A DNA stretch of 64,000 nt, taken from Moringa oleifera. Taxonomy: Eukaryota > Streptophyta > Magnoliopsida > Brassicales > Moringaceae. The position numbers and the translations under genes are program-made. The stretch lies in NCBI GenBank assembly GCA_021397835.1, contig JAJFZO010000407.1, positions 6,076,001 through 6,140,000 on the forward strand, written 5' to 3'. Below the pieces are notes generated by a model. That model searched no databases. It had not been told where the DNA came from and saw only the letters and a list, made by a program, of their open reading frames with translations. Below are positions 52,061 to 63,121 of the stretch, piece by piece; within the stretch, counting starts at the first letter, position 1, and every line of letters begins with the position of its first letter.

Positions 52061-53390
52061 GCTAAATGAATATGGATCATACTCTAAATAATTCTCTCGA
52101 AGTGAACTTTCATGTAGGGTGTCAAAGTCTTAAAATTCTATGAGCTAGTTCCATATTTGTACCTATGTACTGTTTTCAAGTTATGAGATATAAAATGGCT
52201 GAGGAATGGTTTCAGGTTTGTCTTGGTACTACTTCAATGCTGTTCTTGGCTACAACTAGCATTTCTGGCTTGCAAACTAAGTTCGATTTGAGGGACTTTT
52301 TATGATATCGATGGAGAGAAAAGGGTAGTTCATCACTATTTCTAGTTGAGTTAAATATAGCAGACAGCAGACTATCGGTCCAGCACTGATCCTCTCTCCA
52401 CTAAGAGGAAGGCAACAAAGCCTCATCTCCCTGGCCCTGCAGTTCATTTCACATTTGCTCCAGCAATCCAAAAGAATAAAAAGCAGGAAGTGGAAGACAA
52501 GATATGTGGAGAGCTTTTCGCAGCTTAATGGACCACAGAATCTGGCTACAAAGTGGTACCACTGGCATTGTTAGGTTCTGAGTTACTGTCTAACCTAAAT
52601 TGAGAAAAGAGCATGTGCAGACTCCTCGTGCTGTTCTGATGTCTGGTGGTTTCTCTAACCCAAAAGCATTTTATTTTTTTCTTTACGTATGAATAGAGAA
52701 CAAACACACAAGTATGGTGAAGTAAATTGGTTCAACTCTCTTCAGTTTCTGGATTTGGGTACTTTTCCATGTCCGGACTTCATCCTGCTCTGGATGACTA
52801 CTAAGTTTACTGAAAGTTAATGGATTGGACTTTAAACATGCAGGGGATTGCTCCTTAGCAGTTCGAAGCAGAGACGTGAGTCACTTGAATTCCAGTGAAT
52901 GGAATGATTGCAGAATATTTGTGTCTGGTAAGAAGAGTGAGATCAAGAGTGCATCTCATGTAAATTATGTCTGGGGCATATTTTGGGAGCAACTTAATGT
53001 TCTCTCACATTCTTTGTGCATGCCCCATTGATGTGCAAGGTATATGAAACAAGTAAATGTGTAAACAAAATTATCTATGTCTCAATTTCTTTACGAGATC
53101 AAAAGGGGAACTGATACCTCAAAATACAGAACTGCAACTAAAGTAAAAGCTGATACAATCAGATCTTGATTGTGTAACACCCTAAATAAAACGAGAAAAG
53201 TATGGTGTGTAATTCATCATTCAGTAGTGTCACACATGACATGCATTCCATTCAATGCTAAAAGGAGGACACATGCACCTAAAATCTTAATCCTAGATCA
53301 GACAGAAGGCGGCATGTATTTACCACCATAGTTTTGATGGAAGATAACCGATATATGCAGGTCTTGGACAACCGACAGCTTTTGAAACCA

Positions 53391-56237
53391 TTAGTTTTGT
53401 TGGTCATTGTTGCTGGGCCTGCGATATGGCATGTATCTGTGATCCTTTGAAGCATTCTTCTTTCTTCTTTTCTCCATGAAGGATTCGAGCTTGCCAGATG
53501 CCTGTCCATATCATCAAATTTATTAATTACCTTAAAGCATTTAGTTACTGAAAAGGTAATCATGCATAATAATTTCGTGTCAAATAAGTACCTTGAGATT
53601 GTTATATTTCTCAATAAGCCTTTGCTTCCGGATTTCCGCTGCAAGAAAGAGAACCAAGTTAGCATCTTTACAATTATTGGATGTTTGTGTCCTTTGCTTT
53701 TGGGTTAGACCAGGAGTGCTACCATTACAAAGACAAGAAAGAAACATAAAGATGCACCGATTAATCTCATAACCAAGTAGAAGACAGGGATGGCATGAAG
53801 TAACTACCATTCCCTGCTTCTGATGATGGATCAGCGTGGTCTAATCATATCATAATCAACATGACTAACAGATATGAGAAACCCCCGACCATTATCTTCA
53901 ACACCAAGTACAGTTGATCCTTACTCTTTATGGTCACAACAATAAACATCTCAACCACCACCTCCATCAATGCCAAGGCTACTGATGTCTCTCATACCAT
54001 TTTCAATTACTAGCCACCCAAAAAAATCCAAAACCATCATTATCACTACCATCTAGGCCATCCATCCATGTTTTGATCCTTGATATATTCATACCCATTG
54101 TTTAGCATATCATTCAGTAAACGTCTTTTTCAGTTCAAGCACAGCAACTGAAAAGTATCTTTTGCATATACAGCCTCTTCATCAATTCATAAATGATTAA
54201 ATATTGAATCATCAATTATGTCACTCTGGGATCCCATAATTTCAGAATACAGTGCTTCCTCAAGGTCAATAACTCCTAATGCAACAAAGCTGAGACCAAT
54301 ACTCAGATCATAAATCTTAACGGAGATTTTGCAATAAAAAAGAACAGATATATGGTACCAGAATGAGAAAGAGAGGGAGGGGTCAATAACATTACATTTT
54401 TTAAGATAATAGGGTCGTTTCCCATTCTTGGTTGCTTCCCTTTCTTTCTTCTTGTGTTCTGCTAGTATTGCTGCATCAGTATGCTTTGTGGATTCAAACT
54501 GTAACTGCTTGTCCTGACAAATGAAACCAAAAGGAAGAAACAGATAATTTAGTTGCAATGAAGGTAAACCAACATTTACGAGGAGCTACACAACATGGTA
54601 AGACAAAGACCAGATTGAAAGTTCCAATTTCTTCACAAGAGAAAAGCACTTACAATCCAGGTTATGCGGTGCTTCAAATCATCAATGTCTTTGTGGTCAT
54701 TGGTTTTCTTTAATTGCTTTATTAACTCCTGTTTTATCCACAAAATAATTTTTGAGAGAAAATAAATAAACAAACAAGTAGAAATTGAACATGAAATTCC
54801 ATATTTAAGAATTTCAAGAACATTGCCTGTCTTTCAGCAGGAAGATTGTTCTCAAAAAGAAAGTTATATCTCTTCCTAAACCTACATGAGCCAAAAATAA
54901 ATATCATTTATTTATCATTCACACAATGACAATGTTCCCAAGAAAACTAAATAAAAGCTTTTGCACAATGACCAATTGTTTCCTAGTGCCTAAGCAAATT
55001 CCTATGCAAAACCAAAGTCAACAATAAAGATCATCTTTTTTTTTTTTTGGATAAAAAATAAAGTTAACTTTATATTAGCTATGAGGCATTGGATCTGACC
55101 TAGTTACCTCATTATTTAACAATAATAGTTCAAGGCAATGTAGCTTTAGATGCTAACTTCGGCAAAATATAAGTCAATGCAGTACAAACATAGAGAGGTA
55201 AATAGCAAAGGAAAGATAGAAGTATGTAGTTAAACATGTTCACAAATGCACAAAGATCCACAATTAGAAAGATTTACCCTTCAACATCAAGTTTACCGCA
55301 TAAAGATTCAAAACGAGGATCACGTACCACCTGCACACAAGAGCTTAATGAATTGCACTTCCTATATCTAATCCATCGAAACAATTTGAATCCAAATGAT
55401 TAACAAGTTGAATTCACCAAATGTTTTAGAACTAGCAATTATAGTATCCTCGAGAGACAATCAAAGGAATGACCAGAGAAATAAATAAACTAAAACTATC
55501 TTCAAGAACATTGCACAATGGTTGAGGTTCTGATGATATTCATAATTTGGAGCTTTTGTTCGCATTCCAGCAACCAAACTAGAAAAAGATAGGAAAGTAA
55601 ACTAGGAAACGTAAGTGATAGTAGGTACGAACCAGCATATTCAAATTAAAGTACAGCACAAACTTGAGTACAGAAGTAACATATATATACTCCTTTAACA
55701 CAGACGACCTATTATATAAATTTATGACGACATGAACATATGAAAATCATTAAAACTTACCTTTTTAGGAGCTTGAACAACCCCTCTAAACCGGCTCACC
55801 GGCTTTTTGCTACTAGCCTCCATTGGCCTTCACATACAAACAAGCCAACACAAAGTACAGTCAACAAATCATATGTTATAAACCATAAAAAATTCAATGA
55901 AATGAAACCAAAAAAAATCTCTTCCTACCTGTTCTTGTTTGCACGCCCAGTCTTCTTCTCTTTATTGGGTTTCCAATAAATAGAATGAGACCCATCTGAT
56001 CGTGCTTTCTGCAGCTCCTCAAATGTAACATCGGCTGGCTCACGCTCTATCTCTTCCTCCTAAACCCCGGAAAAAGAAAATTGAATCATGATATCCACCA
56101 AAATTTTAATTGAAAACTCATAGACTTGGGAACACTTATAAGATACCCGCCTCTTCAGAAGATGAAGATTCACTCTCCTCTTCACTTTCCTCAAAGTGGG
56201 TTTTGTTATTGACTGCCATGTTACTTGATCTCTTCAT
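53391..56237 (-). CDS. RRP36: rRNA biogenesis protein RRP36 (copy 2)
   Basis: Second open copy of the nucleolar pre-rRNA processing factor. Nine exons (56151-56237, 55929-56059, 55761-55827, 55278-55330, 54827-54881, 54654-54728, 54396-54513, 53592-53638, 53391-53501) match copy 1 in length one by one and give 247 residues. Differences are scattered substitutions (for example RKRYNFLFENNLPAERQ, VVRDPRFES, FMEKRRKKN); no stop or shift. Two donors are GC: exon 5 (shared with copy 1) and exon 1, where copy 1 has GAG|GTGGGT and copy 2 GAG|GCGGGT. If the exon 1 donor fails, this copy is silent or mis-spliced, so function is less sure than for copy 1. An altered exon 1 fragment of another gene lies upstream. 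Confidence 0.86.
55037..55090 (-). mobile_element. LINE 3' stub in RRP36 intron 4 (copy 2)
   Basis: A T15 run followed by aaagttaactttatattagc and 'tatgaggca', then a direct join to intron sequence (ggatctgacctagtt). Copy 1 has the same 3' end followed by about 1.4 kb more of LINE. This stub is the scar of a deletion. Confidence 0.75.
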
Positions 56238-56393
56238 TTTGATCCTCTGGATAATACAATGAGAAGCAACAAGCTTAATCTAAGAGACAAGTAAACACTG
56301 GTGACTAAAAAACTTTCAAATAATGAAACAAAAAACAGATAAACTTCGAAGCAGACCCTATTGGCTGTCCGCCCTCAATTAGCATTACTCTCA

Positions 56394-56624
56394 TTAGCAA
56401 ATTTCAAAAACACTAATCAAACTTATTGACATTTGACGACCGAGACCAAATTCATATGCACTTCCAAGATTGGAAGAAGAAGATGATGATGATGACGAGG
56501 AGTTCAAGCCCTGTTGATTCCGCGAATAATTGTTCGTAGCAAATGCAGTGAAATCAGTGTTAGTATTTAGGAGAGAAGAGGGTTTGCAAACCGGTGATCG
56601 AACCTCCACCGCCACAGGGGAAAT
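56394..56624 (-). pseudogene. DnaJ/TPR-like exon 1 fragment, upstream of RRP36 (copy 2)
   Basis: Same fragment as at 27142, but the original ATG is now ATT (56622-56624). The rest (VRSPVCKPSSLL, a Ser run, NLGSAYEFGLG) is open and closer to the 62936 frame than copy 1 is. Homology ends near 56434, where the inverted repeat with the right-hand gene begins. Confidence 0.8.
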
Positions 56625-57545
56625 CTCCGGCGAGACAGAGTGAGTTGAAATTGAGGCTCCTGGTTCGTTATGGCCAGCGTGCCAACTCTCTTTCTACTAC
56701 TCTTTCTCCTCCGCCTAAAGGTTTTGCTTAATTTCAAAGTAAACTGAGAAGTGCACGGCTGCGGGGTTTGTTCCTCTTTTAAATCTGTCTTAGGCAAATT
56801 TTTCAAAATATTTCTGTTCTCTAAAAGATTTTCAAATGGTTGGTTTTCTCAATTTTTTATAATATGTTTAATTTATTAAGATGAAGGTTTTATAAACAAA
56901 ATAGTTTATTTTTAAATTTTAAATTTTAAATTTATTATATAAAATTTTAATAAAAAATAATTTAAATAAAATTAATAAATTAAAGTTCGATTTTCTTTTA
57001 AATATAAGTATTTGATTGATAACATAAAAAATTATTTAAAAAATTTATCTAATTTTTTAATATTATTAAATTACATATAATATTTTAATAAATTAATTTA
57101 TTTTAATTGTAAAATATATACATTATAAACATAATATTTAAAAAATCACCACTAAATAAATGAGGTTGAACTACTAATTTACTTGATATATTTTTATATT
57201 TTGATTGTTTATAATTGAATTTTTTATTTTATTAAAAAGAATTAATAAAAAATTATTAACTTAATTAAATTAATATCAAATCAATAATCATAAAATAAGT
57301 TTTAAATTATTTAATGCATAAAAACCTAAAAATAATAGCTTTAACACTCATTTAACTTTATTTTTCTCGCTTGTATTTAATTTTTGTTTTAAACAAAGAA
57401 CATGGACAATTGTGTCATTTCATAAATTAAGATAATTATGATCAAGCAAGATAAATATTATTTTTCAAAAATACATGTAGAGGTTAATTATGATTTAAAA
57501 TAATAAATAAAAGATATATATATATATATCATTTTCATTCGAATT
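56434..57545 (+). repeat. Left arm of a long inverted repeat
   Basis: Reverse complement of about 61995-63121. Matched segments run from the exon 1 fragment through its promoter flank, then AT-rich DNA including 'caccactaaataaatgaggt' (57149), 'aatgcataaaaacctaaaaa' (57315) and 'acatgtagaggttaattatga' (57472). Small indels and substitutions throughout indicate an old event. Confidence 0.85.
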
Positions 57546-57551
57546 TGTAAA

Positions 57552-57783
57552 ATTAATAACATGTTTGATTTTTATTTTTAAAAATAATTTTTTTAAAAAT
57601 TTTATTTGATAAATTTACTTATAAAAATTACTTTTAAAAATAATTTTTAATTTTAATTTCTAAAAAAATAGAAAAATATTTTAAGATTATTTTTTTTTTA
57701 TTTTTTAATTTTTATAAAAAATATATTTTTATTAATGATATTATTATAATTATTAATCAATTTAAAAAATTATAAAAATTTAT
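57552..57783 (+). mobile_element. AT-rich MITE-like element, truncated
   Basis: Begins aaattaataacatgtttgat and matches the element at 61714 in direct orientation, although the surrounding arms are inverted. Its last 50 bp or so are missing where viral sequence begins. A MITE is my interpretation; only similarity and terminal repeats in the sister copy support it. Confidence 0.5.
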
Positions 57784-58150
57784 TAGGATTTGAATAATTC
57801 AGGAACAATAACCCCAATAACCAAGATAATAGGATTTGAAAGTAAACTCTTTAATGAGATAAGAGATAAAACGCAATTATAAAAGTTTCTAGAATGCTTA
57901 AATTATGTATTAGACTTCATTCTGCACCTTAAACAAATAAGCAAACTATTATTCACAAGATTAAGAAAAAATCATTCAAGATGGACTATTGAAATGACAG
58001 AAGCTATCAAAGCACTAAAAAAGAAGGTAAAAATTCTATCATGTCTATGAGTTCCTAACCAAGAGCATTATTAATAGTACAAACTGATGCATCAAAATTA
58101 AGATATAGGCGCATCTTTATCCAATTACTATAAAATCATGAACAAATAGT
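57784..58150 (+). mobile_element. Endogenous caulimovirid fragment (RT end and RNase H start), broken
   Basis: Old copy of a plant pararetrovirus. The plus strand has an open stretch from about 57884 with FLECLNYVLDF and WTIEMTEAIKALKKKVKIL, which fits the end of the reverse transcriptase, then a stop and frameshift, then QTDAS at about 58077, the typical start of the RNase H domain. The strand is opposite to the larger fragment beginning at 58450. Not functional. Confidence 0.7.
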
Positions 58151-58449
58151 TTTGTATTTTATAATATCATTATCGAATTTCAATAGTTGTTGGTCATGTT
58201 TTATAGTATCAATATTTAATCTCTCAAGTACATTAATGATAACCTAGACATAAATTTTGATGATCATCCCGAATGGGGGTTATATCAATCTATACTTAAG
58301 TGTAACAATTCACGTACGAGGGAGACCTATATTGATTGTTATTATTATTATTCAATTATTTTCATTATTTTACTATTTTAATTACTATTATTTTACTACT
58401 TCCAATATTATTGTTTTAATTATTATTATGAATGAAGTATAAGGATCAA

Positions 58450-61304
58450 ATATATCATTTATTATATTCTAGAAATCTGATGGGGCATTTTTTAACTTAA
58501 ATGGCATTGCATTTCATTCATAATGCTCAAATGATACATTAAAAGCTGTTTTGTATGAATCTTTTTCTGTTATTTGTATTTACTAGTATTCTGACTTCAT
58601 GTCAAATTTTGAGAATATTGATACTTCATATTGTCTATTAATAAGATCTTCATTATCAAATATAAGGTATCAATCTATTTGAAAGCTTTATTTAAAGGCT
58701 TATAATTGATAACTAATTTGGGTGTCCCTCTTTCAATTTCAGCATTTTAATGCATATATAAGGCAGAGCAATTCCATGGGGATTTACTAAGTCTAATTAG
58801 ATTCTTTTCTAATAACTCTTGAATCTCCTTTTTGCAATACTTTAAAAGTTTTTTATTCATTTGGACGGGTCTTACTTTTGTTGGTATTTGTTTTTCATAC
58901 AAGTTTTTTCATAAGGTAGACGTACTACATCTTTTTTCCTTTCCCAAAATGTATTTGATAAGTCTGCACATACTCCTTTTTGGTACAATTTTTCCTCTCT
59001 TTTTATTTTATCTTGTATTTTGGGGTTTTGTAACTGATCTTTTATTCTTTTATAATGTACTTTTCTTTAGAGGTATCTTATATGAGCCTTTTTATTTTGT
59101 ATTATCCTTATTTGTTTTTTAATTGAATTTTTTCTATCTATTGGAGAGGTTATGGATTTGAAAGTAATAAGTTTTCCTAATTCTTCTGAGTGTAATCTTT
59201 CTTGATTTATTGAAAAAGGGTTAATTTGTATTAAGAATGGTGTCCCAAATATTATTCATTGTTAAATATCTTTTACTAGTATAAAAGGAGTTTTTGTGGA
59301 GTATCCTTAATTGCATGTTTTTGTCTTGGTTAGTTTATATTTTATTTGTAGTCTAACTCCATTTGACCTCATATAATTTTTTTTGATTTTTTTTGGTAAT
59401 ACTGTGTAGGTATTAATCTTTCTTGAATATAGTTTTAGTCTGCTCTTGAATCTATAAAGGTTACAATTTTAAAATAAAAATCATTGTTTATTAATAAATT
59501 ATATTCACATATTATCTCTGCAATTGTATTTTATTTATTATATTTATAAAGTCTTTTTTTTTTTCACTTTCTTTTACTATTTTTTTCCTCTTATTAGATT
59601 TCTTAATTCGTTGTGTACTTTGAGGGCTAATATTTTTATCCTAACTTTTATATTATTCTTCTATAATTGACTAACCTGTCTTTTGAGCTCATTGATTTTT
59701 ATTTGTAAGTCTTGAATCTTGACTATTTCTATATTTTTTGTTGTGCTAATATTTCTTGTAAGTTGTAAGGTTTAATATTTTGTTTTTCTTTTCCTCAAGA
59801 TATAATATCTTTTAATTTTAATAAATATTATTTTTTGATTTTTGAATCCTCTATTTTGTCTATGATATCTACTAACAGTTCCTTTTTACTGGTCATATTA
59901 ACTATTTTACGTTTACATATTCCTCCGCTACATGACTCTTCTAATGATTTTGAATTACTGGATTCTTTTATCATACTTTCCCTTTTTTCATCTTGTGAAG
60001 TATCTTCTTTGGCTAATATACTAAGTATATTATCTTTTATTTTTTTGGTATCTGTAATTTGCTAATTTTTTGTCCTAGTTTATAGTTTCTTGCATAATGT
60101 ACTATTTTTTCACACTTAAACCATCTAATAATATTTTAAATTTTCTTTACAGGCCTTTTGGACTTCTTTTTCTATTTATTTGTTTTCTTAAAAGGCCTAT
60201 ATGTTCTAATTAGGGCTTTCATGTTCTTTCTGACTAATAGAGCCTTCATATTTTGATATCCATATTAGGCACAAAAGTTTTTCATTTTTGTTTTACTTAA
60301 AGATATTTTTAATTTAATTTTTGATGTAATTTTGAGATCTGTGCATAAGATTAATCCTACTTGGTTTATCACACTAATTATTTCTCCATAAGATATGATA
60401 TCATATGATATTATTTTTCCACATATATCCTTGAATTTTTTTCTAACTTTTTTGCAAATAGTTTTAGTAGTCCTACTATAAACCTTTCTTTTCAGAAGGC
60501 ATGATTGCCATCCATCATAGTGTATAATTTGGTTAGGAATATATCATTGTACCACCTAAAGTTTGATAATTTTGAACATGTCAATTTCAATAATATTTTT
60601 AATGTTCTATCTTGTAATGCAGTTGAGTTTCTTATAAAGTGTTTGGTTATTGCAAATATTAAGGTTTCTACTTCATTCTCTACATACTTTTCCTTTACTC
60701 TTCCTTTTTAGTTGGGTTCTATCGACCTATTTTCCTTTTTATTACTTGTAGCACTTTTCGTCTATTAACTTCTGTTAAATAATTATCCCACAATCCTTTT
60801 AATTATTCTGTAAATCTTGATATTAGCAGTTTTGCAATCATTTGGTTTATATTCCAAGCTCTTGATTTATAGGTTGTAGTAGCCATTATCCTTTCTTGAA
60901 GAAGATTAAGTATCTGATATTCTCCCAATCCATCCAAATTTTATTCATGTATCGCATCAGCATCATATTTAAATTGTGTATGTATTAATTTATCATCCAT
61001 CCAATATCTGGCAAAGATAGCTTAGGATAATAAGTATTAATTTTTGGTCTAAGATTTCTTATTTTGTATACTACGGGTGACTCTATATTTATCATCTCTT
61101 CAAATTGTTCTTCTATTGTTTCAAATCCTCCTATCTCCTGTTCCATAGCAGATGCTACATCTATGTTTCCTATTGTATTTAATTGTCTTTTTTTTTTTAG
61201 GTCCCTACCTATTGTTAAGCAATTAAATTTTTTCTATTTCTTTTAAAATAACATCATTATGTCTTGGTTTAACTAGATGTGCTGCTCATATTGGATGTCC
61301 TCAC

Positions 61305-61336
<32 letters not shown>

Positions 61337-61700
61337 TTTTTTTGGTGTTGGTTAGTTTTTTTTCTGTTTTATCTACTTGTTTAGCTACCGTATGTAATAT
61401 CTGATTGGTATAATTATTTTGTTGATACATTAATATTACATTCCTATAAATTGTTGGTTCATTTTGACTTCTATGATGATTAAGTTGTTTAAAAAATGAT
61501 GCTACTACTGAAGTACCATAATATTGTATTTCTATTTACTTTAATATGAGGTGTACTTCTATTGTTTGTATGTTTTTTGTTGTGTACAATTTATGGGCTA
61601 CTTCTTCTATTGCATTTATTTGATCATTAAAATGACACTCCATGTCATCATTTTAGGCATATTTTTCAAATCATACGAAAAATTAAATTTTTTCTCTAAT
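58450..61700 (-). mobile_element. Endogenous caulimovirid fragment (coat-end to RT), broken
   Basis: Minus-strand relic in canonical order. A degenerate CCHC zinc knuckle lies near 60.09-60.13 kb (FKCEKIVHYARNYK; its last Cys position is Tyr). A protease region lies near 59.43-59.46 kb (IDSRAD, altered at the Gly next to the catalytic Asp), followed by FGTPFLIQINPF near 59.23 kb. The reverse transcriptase N-terminal part lies at 58.95-58.47 kb (LIRLSKSPWN, KLVINYKPLN, FNVSFEHYE). Stops and shifts occur throughout, and the sequence ends before the catalytic YxDD box. The order fits Caulimoviridae; a florendovirus-like origin is plausible but not proven. The region upstream of the knuckle (60.2-61.7 kb) is too decayed to assign. 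Confidence 0.74.
61306..61336. repeat. C31 homopolymer
   Basis: Thirty-one consecutive C on the plus strand followed by T7, inside the viral relic. Long C runs are rare in an AT-rich genome; this may be a replication or assembly artefact, or the length may be only approximate. Confidence 0.9.
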
Positions 61701-61713
61701 TATACTTATGTTC

Positions 61714-61993
61714 TTAAAATTAATAATATGTTTAATTTTTGTTTTTAAAATATATTTTTTAAAAAAGAATAAAAATTTGTTTAATAAAATTATTTATAAA
61801 AATTGATTTTAAAAATAACTTTTAATTTTTAAAACAAAAATGAAAAAAATTAAGATTTTTTTATTTTTTTTATTTTTTGCAAAAAATATATTTTTTAAAT
61901 TATATTATTATGATTATTAATCAATTTAAAATTATCAAAAATTATTTTTAAAATAATATTATCTTTAAAAAATCAAATAGATTATTAATTTAA
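61714..61993 (+). mobile_element. AT-rich MITE-like element, complete
   Basis: About 280 bp. The left end reads aaaattaataatatgtttaa; the right end in reverse complement reads aaattaataatctatttgat, so imperfect terminal inverted repeats of about 22 bp are visible. No coding capacity. Confidence 0.55.
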
Positions 61994-61994
61994 C

Positions 61995-63121
61995 AAATTT
62001 GAATGAAAATGATATATATATATATATATGTATCTTATTTATCATTTTAAATCATAATTAACCTCTACATGTATTTTTGAAAAATAATATTTATCTTGTT
62101 TTATCATAATTAGCTTAATTTATGAAATGACAAAATTGTCCGTGTTCTTTGTTCAAAACAAAAATTAAACATAAGAGAGAAAAATAAGGTTAAATGAGTG
62201 TTATAATTATTATTTTTAGGTTTTATGCATCAAATAATTAAAAACTTATTTTATCATTATTGATTTGATATCAATTTAAATTAATAAATTTTTATTAATT
62301 ATTTTTTCATAAAAGAAAATTTTAATTATAAACAATCAAAATATATAAATATATTAAGTAAATTAGTAGTTCAATCTAATTTATTTAGTGGTGATTTTTT
62401 TAAAATATTATGTTTATAATATATATTTTTTAAAAATAAAATAATTTATGAAAAATATTATATATAATCTAATAATATTAATAAATTAGATAAAATTTTC
62501 ATAAATAATATTTTATATTATCAATCAAATATTTATATTTTAAAAAAGAGATAATCAAATTTTAATTTATTAATTTTATTTAAATTAAAATTTTGTTAAA
62601 AATTTTATATAAAAAATTTTAAGTTTTAAATTTTTTAAAAATAAATTAATTTTTTATAAAACCTTCATCTAAATAAATTAAACATATTATAAAAAATTAA
62701 GAAAACCAACCATTTGAAAATCTTTTAGAGAACAAAAATATTTTGAAAAATTTGTCCAAAACAGATTTGAAATTTAAAGGAGGAACAAATTCCTCTGCGG
62801 CTTTGCACTCCTCAGTTTACTTTGAAATTAAGCAAAACCCTCAACGAGGAAGAGAAAGAGTAGTAGAAAGAGAGTTGGCACGCAGGACGTAACGAACCAG
62901 GAGCCTCAATTTCAATTCACTTTGTCTCGCCGGAGATGCCCCCTGCGGCGGTGGAGGTTCGATCACCGGGTTGCAACCCCTCTTCTCTCCTAAATACTAA
63001 CCATGATTTCACTGCATTTGCTACGAATAATTATTCGCAGAATCAACAGGGCTTGAACTCCTCGTCATCATCATCATTCTCTTCTTCCAATCTCGGAAGT
63101 GCATATGAATTTGGTCTCGGT
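61995..63121 (-). repeat. Right arm of a long inverted repeat
   Basis: Reverse complement of 56434-57545, carrying the promoter and first 60 or so codons of the gene starting at 62936. Similarity ends in the exon (after GGTCTCGGTC), where this locus continues into its own coding sequence. That identifies the right arm as the donor locus and the left arm as the copied fragment. Confidence 0.85.

Larger units (their letters stand above)
47830..53390. other. 5.6 kb intergenic region CKX-RRP36, copy 2; no gene seen
   Basis: The first part (to about 51109) is missing from copy 1 and includes the second member of the old diverged repeat. The rest is collinear with 20792-22822. No open frame resembles a known family. 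Confidence 0.55.

Noticed and set aside
58257..58442. Plus-strand open frame next to the viral fragments
   Set aside because: Mostly ATT-repeat translation; no recognisable domain, so I did not assign it to the virus.
61306..61336. Telomere-like or CRISPR-like repeat
   Set aside because: It is a pure homopolymer with no repeat-spacer structure.
57552..61993. LTRs flanking the viral relic
   Set aside because: The direct repeats are AT-rich, lack TG...CA ends and a primer-binding site, and one copy has its own terminal inverted repeats; a MITE-like element fits better.
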